Program-made: the position numbers and the translations under genes
Assembly: GCA_942486035.1 (NCBI GenBank)
Contig: CALNXK010000096.1
Location: 70,001 to 134,000, forward strand
DNA length: 64,000 nt
DNA from: Porites lobata
Lineage: Eukaryota; Cnidaria; Anthozoa; Scleractinia; Poritidae
Direction of reading: 5' to 3'
The notes under the pieces: generated by a model
What the model was told of the DNA's origin: nothing
The model's database searches: none
What the model saw: the letters and a program-made list of their open reading frames with translations, nothing else
Shown here: one piece after another, positions 57,691 through 64,000 of the stretch
Position numbering within the stretch: position 1 is the first letter of the stretch
How the letters are laid out: each line of letters begins with the position of its first letter

Positions 57691-60600
57691 GTTTTTCTAT
57701 CATTGATTTTATTAGTCAACAATATTTAGGAGAGGGATGGGGGTTGACGTAATAGAGAGTGGGGCTTATTAACGTTCTTCTCCTGAAAAGGGGGAGCTTT
57801 TTAGAGGAGGGGCGCTTAATAGAGGATTTACGATTTGTAGATTTCCTAATCGACATATCTTCAAACTTTAAGTACTCAAACAAATGTCTTGTTCCAGAAA
57901 ATATTTCTACCCCTCCTATTAAATATCATTGGAAATTTCAAGGGGAATTGGGCTTCTAAGGCAGTAATTTCCAAGCAATGGGGGAAGTTCCTGGGAAACT
58001 AGTTTTCCAAATGGTGCCAATTCTTTGCAATTGTTTTACATGACTACAACCTGAAACTTCCAAAAAACTTCCAAGTTGTACCTGTTCTTGTTCACATCTT
58101 TTTCACTGACGCTCATTTTCACCTTCGTGACCGCTAGCATTTCTCATTCTCTGACGACTATAAAATTTTCATATATTTTTTGCAACGACATTGGTGAAAC
58201 GTATTTTTTCTTTCTCACTCTAGCGGTTCTTTTCCAGGTTAATATTACTCAAAACAAAGACTCAGCTTTGCTGTTTTTTCTTTCTCTCTTAAAGTCCACT
58301 TGGCAATGGGATTTACTACTAAAATTAGCAGTGTGCTTGTGCTGGAAATGCAAATTTTTACCCCAGCTTACATCAATATGAAGGCGTACATACAGAAAAT
58401 TTTGTCAGAACCAAAATTTCTGGATGTGTACGTAAATAAGAGGATTTTTCTACCCTTAGTGCTCTCATAACCTTTCTCTTAAATGCTTCTTAATGTCAAA
58501 TTAGTAAATTCTCAAAAGTTAAAAGGGAAACTGTATCCTACTTTAAATTCCACTAAAAGCCCCCATAATAATACTTAACAATTCGTAAACAAATGCTTTT
58601 TGGATATGAGCAGGCTACAATCATTTCATATCCAACAATTGTAAGGAGTATAGTTTTTTTAATTCAAAACACCCTCAAAATAATAAGAATTCTTTTTCAC
58701 TTCATGTGCATAAACAACCCATTTTTAGCTTGTTTCTAATTTTGAGCAACAGTTACCATATTTTGAAAACATTCTATATAATGCCTCATAGAACAGAGAC
58801 AGTTGTGGAATTATGCTTTTGTAATGCTGTATCTCCCATGGAGGACAGGAACAGTAATGATTTGTCCAACTGGCAGGGATTTTTGGTGGAGCTGTAATGC
58901 CACCTGTCACAGAGCGGGAGTGGACCCAAGCATCAAAAACATTGTTCCAATCGTTGCTGTTCAATGTACCATGTACATGTAACCATCAACGGAATTTTGG
59001 TTGCATTTGGCCATCTTTTTAATACCTGTTGCATGGTGCATTACACAAGCAGTTAACTCTTCTCTGACCAAAAGTGTTTTTCTTATTTGTACAAACATCA
59101 ATGTTACTCACTGAAGAGAGTTAAAACACACAAACAACAGTAACTGTTGCAAAGTGAAAGTAACACACGAGGGAATTGCAGGAACAAAACTAAAATTATA
59201 ACTACAGTGACGTCTTCATAAAAGGAACAAATTCTCGTAGCCAGTTGAGTCACTGGTGAACTTGTTGGGGTCTGTGTTCCTCATAATTTCAGTAATTTTA
59301 CCATCAGATATATGTCATCGGCAATTTTCTGCCTGCTTTAATTTGCTTATTCTGTCTGCTGAAAATGTACCCTAGCAATTTTACTTCTGATCGTAGCATT
59401 TTTTCAGCAATGGAAACAATTAATTACTATGAAAACGTGCTTATGAAGATCTTCAAGGTACACAATGGGGCCAAAGTGGTGGGGATTGTTACAGTGACAT
59501 TTCCTCCGAGGGGTGGGATAAAAGTCGAAGTGTAACACTGTAGAAATGTTACATTCCCTGCTTAGTCCTGAGGGTTGACAGGCGATAGTTTCAATTGAAT
59601 GGTGCATTATTTCACACAATAACATTTATTTACATTACAATAATATACAAAATTCAACTAGCAACATTTTCAAAATTCAAACCTTTCTACTTCAGTAGTG
59701 ATTTTTTAATTGTTTCTTGTAACTTCTGTTCGTTATTAGTCACCAGTTCACCAATACATAACACAATCAATCATCCAATCTTCTACAACTATTTTACAGT
59801 GAAATTCATAACAATATATCGTTCCCAGTAACTTCCAACACAATGTAATTAACACACCTTACCTATAAAGCAACACTACAGAGAAAAAATAGAAGTCCTA
59901 AAAGAATAGAGCACAATCCAAAAGCATCCTTTTTATTCCTGAAACAAACAAAGTAAAACTTAACACTGAGAAAGGAGAATCCATGTCCAGTATCCTTTAC
60001 ACTGTGCACAGCCAGCCCCCACCCCCCTCACATACAGTAATTTCTTATAAACAGGCATCTATATGCAGGCTACTATGCCAAACAATCAACCAACTTTCAT
60101 TTGTCTTAGAACAGCCATTATGAGCTGAAACAAGTGTAATATTGATGGAAAACTAAACACAAAAGTCTATCTAATTTTAAGTTTGATGAATTAAATTTTC
60201 ACTCAAGGGCTGATCAGTTCTACTGATGATTTTGCACTCCCAAGATATCGGTCATTGCACCACAGGTGTTTAAGTGCTAAAAGCAGTACTTGACTCCTTA
60301 CCTCAATACAACGAATTTTGGCTATCAAGTATACTGTGGTTTTTTGAACTTTGCTATTTTACACAAGCTTTAGCTTTTTTCCCGTAGTTTGGAAGGTTTA
60401 TTTTGGAGATTTTGGCATTCCAACACCACTGGCGTACCCAGACATTCAAAACTCACTTTCAGGGACGGGAGGAGTTACTCAACAAATTTTCATCCGGGGA
60501 GGCTCCGCCCCTAGCTCCAACCCCTTACATATACCATTTTTTCACAGAAAAAATACCCCTCCCGTATACCTTCTATTGACAAATGGTAGCCTGCAGTGCA

Positions 60601-60700
60601 GGTGTATTTAGGGTGGGTGAAAGCTTATCCATGTTCGCTATTGTTGTAGCCACTATCTTTGATTTTATGACTGACGAAGATTGGAGAGAACACAGAAAGG
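57691..60700. other. Gene-free 3-kb stretch
   Basis: AT-rich. A patch at 57,735-57,835 repeats GGGGCTTA/TAGAGG words. The patch at 60,430-60,560 has CTCCGCCCC/GGCGTACCCAG text as in hAT MITE ends, but no pair was defined. ORFs here lack domains. Confidence 0.45.
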
Positions 60701-61045
60701 GGTTGTTTACCATTTACAAAAATTTTCTGGGAAATCTGGTTGGAAAATAAATGGAACAAGACTCTTTGGGTTTTCCCAATGGAAAATTTCAAGGAGCAAC
60801 GGGAACATCTGAAAGGTAGTCTTGTTTTTCTGGATGGAATATTCCAAACGGAAATTTGTATTCCATTCCTTCAAAGCCATCTTTGATACCAGTTTCAGGC
60901 CTTCGCGGCCGTTTTTCAGTAAATGGAACTGATTTGTACAAATGGTAAAGGCAATTGTGGGATGAAATTTATCAGTCCTCAACTTTGCGAACCACTTACC
61001 CACATCATGAACCAAATGGTTTGTGCATGTAAATGGTAAACAACC
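60701..61045. mobile_element. MITE with perfect 18-bp TIRs
   Basis: Begins GGTTGTTTACCATTTACA and ends with its exact complement; 345 bp. An ORF runs through it on minus but has no domain. Target duplication not clear. Confidence 0.75.
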
Positions 61046-61887
61046 AGTAACCCTTAGGTTTCCTCTTCTCTTCGGGAGTTTCAACATGGCACTTTCGCGA
61101 GAAATAACATTCGTGCTCCTGAGGAAAACGCCTGCAGTGCGGGCTACACAAATCATACCCCTTTTGCATACCTTGTTAAGAACTTTGTATCCCTTTTAAC
61201 TGCTGTAAATGCACTGTCATTTAAATAGGAATCAAACACAAAAATAGAACGTTTTCTCGACTTTATAAAACCATAAAATTCATCTTTTAGACGTATGACA
61301 CATTTCCCTAGCCTTTCGTATACTTTAACTAGTGAAATCCCTACCCTTTATACCCATATACCTGAAGCCGGAAAAGGGACCCCTTTCGGGCGGATCCCAC
61401 CCCCGCCCCCGAATCCTCACTGATCTTTATACTTTCTCTATTTCCAGTACATTTTCTACTAAACAATCTCTAAGCTTACCAATATTACGAAATTCAAACA
61501 GCCAAAAACTCATTTGTCTAAAACAAAATGGGTACTCTATCCACATGAAGCAAAATTTTCATTGTATTAAAGATCAGACGCATGAACCAAAGTACGTTCC
61601 CGCAAACATGCACACTTAACACGCATGGTGCCATCTAGTTCTTACGTCATGTAAACCATTTGACTTTTTAGCGGGGTGGGGGAGAAAGAATGTTTGGTTT
61701 CGTTACGAATTTTTTTTTTACACTTCTCTTTGATGCTGGAAAATAAGTGAAATAAGGATTACACCACAGAACCCAGATATGTAAAGGGTGCACAACTGTA
61801 TGCTTTAAACTTTCCTCTCAACAAACCAGCTCGCCATCCAAAGAATGCTAAGGGAAAATAGCAGCATCCCAATGTAACATCTCGTGC
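61046..61887. other. Gene-free stretch
   Basis: No supported feature. A T-run lies near 61,715. Confidence 0.45.
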
Positions 61888-62231
61888 ATGGAATTGTCCA
61901 GACATAACTAACAAGCGATGACATCAATGATATCAATGAAATCAATGAGTAATCAATAGGTAATCGATAGGTAATCAGTTGATTAGTCATTGATTATTGC
62001 CGATGATCAATGAGTCGTCGATGACTAATCGATAGGCCACAAACGTTTTGGTCATCGATTGCATCGATTAGTCATTGATTGCATTGTTTAGTCATTGATT
62101 TCATCCACTACTCATCGATGTCATCTCGTGGCTGCAAACGTATTTGGCGAAGAAAAACAAAATTAAAAAAAACTTAAATGTAAACAGATGTTTCCAGGTT
62201 TATTCTTTTCAGCTTAAGTAGTATATGGAAA

Positions 62232-62426
62232 TTAAGGGTCAGAAGGTTCTCCAGTATCTCTTTGCCGTTTGTTGTTGAACCATACCTTGACGGTTGCCCC
62301 GTCAAGGTTGTTCAGTTTGGCAAATTCTTCAATAACTCCGTGCGATGGATACTTGCTGTCTTTGTACATGGCCTCAAGGTCCTGGACTCTTTTCAGTTCG
62401 TCCAAAAAATTCCAGCAACTCACCAT
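62232..62426 (-). CDS. Small homeodomain protein inside TIR element
   Basis: 64 codons from ATG (62,426) to TAA. The protein reads as most of a homeodomain: helix 1 around ELKRVQDLEAMYKDSKYP, helix 2 around VIEEFAKLNNLD, and helix 3 VKVWFNNKRQR with the invariant Trp, Phe, Asn51 and Arg53 positions kept. It lacks the N-terminal arm, so it may be one exon of a larger gene or truncated. A homeodomain binds DNA. Inside a transposon it could bind the TAATC/ATCGAT-rich arrays of the ends (inference; TAAT-type sites are the classic homeodomain target). It is head to head with the coiled-coil ORF. An old captured host exon is the alternative. Confidence 0.6.
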   Translation of the reverse strand: MVSCWNFLDELKRVQDLEAMYKDSKYPSHGVIEEFAKLNNLDGATVKVWFNNKRQRDTGEPSDP

Positions 62427-62439
62427 CTTCTGAGGGCAT

Positions 62440-62773
62440 TCTTTTACTCGATGACAAAATTAATTCAGAAATCGAGGACCACCGGCACAGACTGGAGGTG
62501 CAACAAAAGAAATTGAAGGAAGCCCAAGAGAAAGAAAAGAATGAAAAAATAGAACGTATGAAACAGTGACCTGCCGAAAATATGACAATAGCGGTTCTAA
62601 AACAACTCTTACAAGATAAAGGAATCGCGTTTAGGACAAAGGCCAAAAAATCGGAACTTGTACAAATATTCAATACTCAAGCTGGTTATGTAACTGCTTA
62701 TGACGGATGTTTCCCTAAGCTGAAGCAGTTTTACTTTGCTGACAAACACCCACAAAAACTGAAAAATCGATAA
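62440..62773 (+). pseudogene. Coiled-coil and SAP-like ORF inside TIR element
   Basis: One frame runs from about 62,430 to the TAA at 62,773, with a single TGA after IERMKQ (about 62,567-62,569), plausibly from CGA. The first part is a Glu/Lys/Gln coiled coil (EDHRHRLEVQQKKLKEAQEK). The second part, from ATG 62,582, has a helix-loop-helix like a SAP DNA-binding motif (VLKQLLQDKGIAFRTKAKK then SELVQIF), followed by a 30-residue aromatic tail. It resembles accessory DNA-binding proteins of transposons. No nuclease residues were seen. Divergent orientation to the homeodomain ORF, with under 20 bp between them, suggests a shared promoter or an exon arrangement I cannot resolve. Confidence 0.5.
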
Positions 62774-62876
62774 CCAGGTCGTCGATTCTTGTCAGCGTAC
62801 TTGTTAGTTTCATTTTCAGACTGCACTGGTTGGTTTGATCAGTTGTGTTGGTATTAAATTAAGAGTTGGGTAAAGT

Positions 62877-63336
62877 CAGGGGCACCCAACGACATTTTCC
62901 TCCTAATTGCATTACTTTTAGATCACTAAAAATGTATTCTAAGTGGCGCTAAAAAATGTTTATATGTTCGGTCATCCTAGGGCAACTTGAGTCTTTTAGA
63001 AATTACAAGGGCTTCAGTATTATTTTCCCGAAAATATTAGCTGCAATTTCAAGTTTTACCAAAGTGAGAATTTTTCTGATTCCTGTCTGCATCGTATTTT
63101 CGATTCAGAAAAAGTTAGGTTTCCTTTCTCTACGAAAAATAGCTTAACCTGGGAGTGAAATGCGCAAAATTAAACTTCAGAAAACCGTAGGGAATTTATT
63201 CGATAAGCTTCGAAAATTGTACATGAATGGAACGGTCATCTAGAAGTTTTTAGCTTTCTCAAGCTTGAGAAAATTCTAGGCAATTTTTGCTTCCCCGAAC
63301 AGATATTTCACAGGAAACAGTCGTTGGGTGCCCCTG
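62877..63336. mobile_element. MITE nested in the homeodomain element
   Basis: Both ends start CAGGGGCACCCAACGAC (17 bp identical). TAAAGT flanks both sides (62871-62876 and 63337-63342), a 6-bp target duplication. 460 bp, no ORF with domains. Confidence 0.85.
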
Positions 63337-63955
63337 TAAAGTTGAGAATCATCTGTGTCTGTGATTAGCACTTTGCGTCTTGACATCATTGACAGGATCT
63401 TCAGTTACAAGTAAAAATGTGTCTGACACAGATAAAAGAATCACAAACGAAAAAAAATGGTACAAGAAAGCAAGAAAAGTGTGTTTTGTGCGCAGTATAA
63501 TAGTCTATGAGTAATCGATGGGTCATCGATGAGTAATCAATTACATCAATGAGTAATCGATGGGTCATCGATGAGTAATCGATAGGCCACAAAATTCTTG
63601 GGCTTCAATTACTCATCGATCATCGCTAATGATCAATGACTAATCAACTGATTTCTTATCGATTACTCATTGATTACCAATTGATGTCATTGATCATCGA
63701 TTAGTTATGTCAGGAATTGTATGACTGCGCCAAAAACTGTATCCTAGGGCCTGGTGTAGTTCCTAGTGTTCCTGTCGCCAGGTTTCTCCTCAAATATTCC
63801 AGTATCTTTGTGAACACATTTTTAAAACTTCTGCTAGTATAACATCAGAATTATGTAGCTCTGGTACATTATTTTCTATATGTATGTGGTAATGTCTGCA
63901 TTTGTGATGCACTACCCAGCTATGCTAACATGAACTCGTCCATTTTTCTCCTCAG

Positions 63956-64000
63956 CACTGATGAATCCACCCAGGATGAGGATCATGACCTTTCGTGTCC
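63956..64000 (+). CDS. Putative exon at the right edge
   Basis: Preceded by the pyrimidine tract TTTTTCTCCTCAG. One open frame reads TDESTQDEDHDLSC, acidic like exons E and F of the putative host gene, and another frame is open too. The exon continues past the window. It may be a further exon of that gene, or of a neighbour. Confidence 0.3.

Larger units (their letters stand above)
61888..63723. mobile_element. TIR element with ATCGATGAGTAATCGAT-type arrays and cargo ORFs
   Basis: The left end (CATGGAATTG, GACATAACTAA, GATGACATCAAT, then GGTAATCAGTTGATTAGTC) is matched inverted at the right end (complement of CATACAATTC, GACATAACTAA, CAATGACATCAAT, AATCAGTTGATTAGTC). Each end is a 200-bp array of words such as GAGTAATCGAT and GGTCATCGAT in both orientations. 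Inside are two divergent ORFs, one homeodomain-like and one coiled-coil/SAP-like, plus a nested MITE. No transposase was recognised, and the exact ends and target site are uncertain. Confidence 0.72.

Noticed and set aside
60707..61156. 149-codon minus ORF as a protein gene
   Set aside because: It runs through both TIRs of the MITE at 60701-61045; the frame is open by chance.
61920..62110. CRISPR-like or satellite array at the element ends
   Set aside because: Words occur in both orientations and irregularly, and are mirrored at 63,500-63,720, so they belong to a TIR element.

Overview
This window is eukaryotic and dominated by transposable elements. No bacterial-style operon, rRNA gene or CRISPR array is present. 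Small exons bounded by GT/AG splice sites, AT-rich non-coding DNA and a mix of BEL/Pao LTR retrotransposons, EN-RT LINEs, Harbinger, pogo/Tigger and hAT DNA transposons, a Crypton-like recombinase fragment, SINE-like sequences and many MITEs point to an invertebrate animal. An anthozoan cnidarian (coral or sea anemone) is my best guess. That guess rests on general resemblance of the repeats and was not tested by a search.

Layout. 1-2.5 kb: a LINE (minus), cut by the window edge. 3.57-8.27 kb: a two-gene Harbinger transposon with TIRs, holding a small MITE. 8.35-8.6 kb: a SINE-like repeat. 8.94-17.69 kb: BEL/Pao element 1, with two LTRs and a 5-bp target duplication; its reverse transcriptase is deleted, and a MITE that itself contains a pogo transposon sits in its gag region. 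19.1-19.4 kb: two putative exons. 20.3-21.6 kb: a truncated hAT. 21.9-23 kb: a non-autonomous TIR element. 24.1-27.3 kb: nested MITEs, an element built of TAACG arrays and a deleted Tigger. 27.4-30.1 kb: a second LINE (minus). 30.3-33.6 kb: several foldbacks and MITEs. 34.55-40.68 kb: BEL/Pao element 2, young and nearly intact. 40.7-41.5 kb: a Crypton-like recombinase fragment split by a large palindrome. 43-52 kb: small phase-compatible exons of an unidentified acidic host gene, with a 25-bp minisatellite and MITEs in its introns. 52.5-57.7 kb: a LINE 3' end, a TTAA-flanked element and an internally deleted L1-type LINE. 60.7-63.7 kb: a MITE and a TIR element carrying a homeodomain ORF and a coiled-coil/SAP-like ORF. 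The last 45 bases look like another exon.

How it works together. Most coding capacity belongs to mobile elements, and nearly all of it is broken. BEL element 2 is closest to intact: one reading frame of about 1,755 codons, three in-frame stops, LTRs differing by two substitutions and one indel. BEL element 1 is older, with LTRs about 4% apart. Insertion order can be read directly: BEL 1, then the MITE, then pogo. The likely host gene is the set of plus-strand exons at 43-52 kb; I could not assign it a family.
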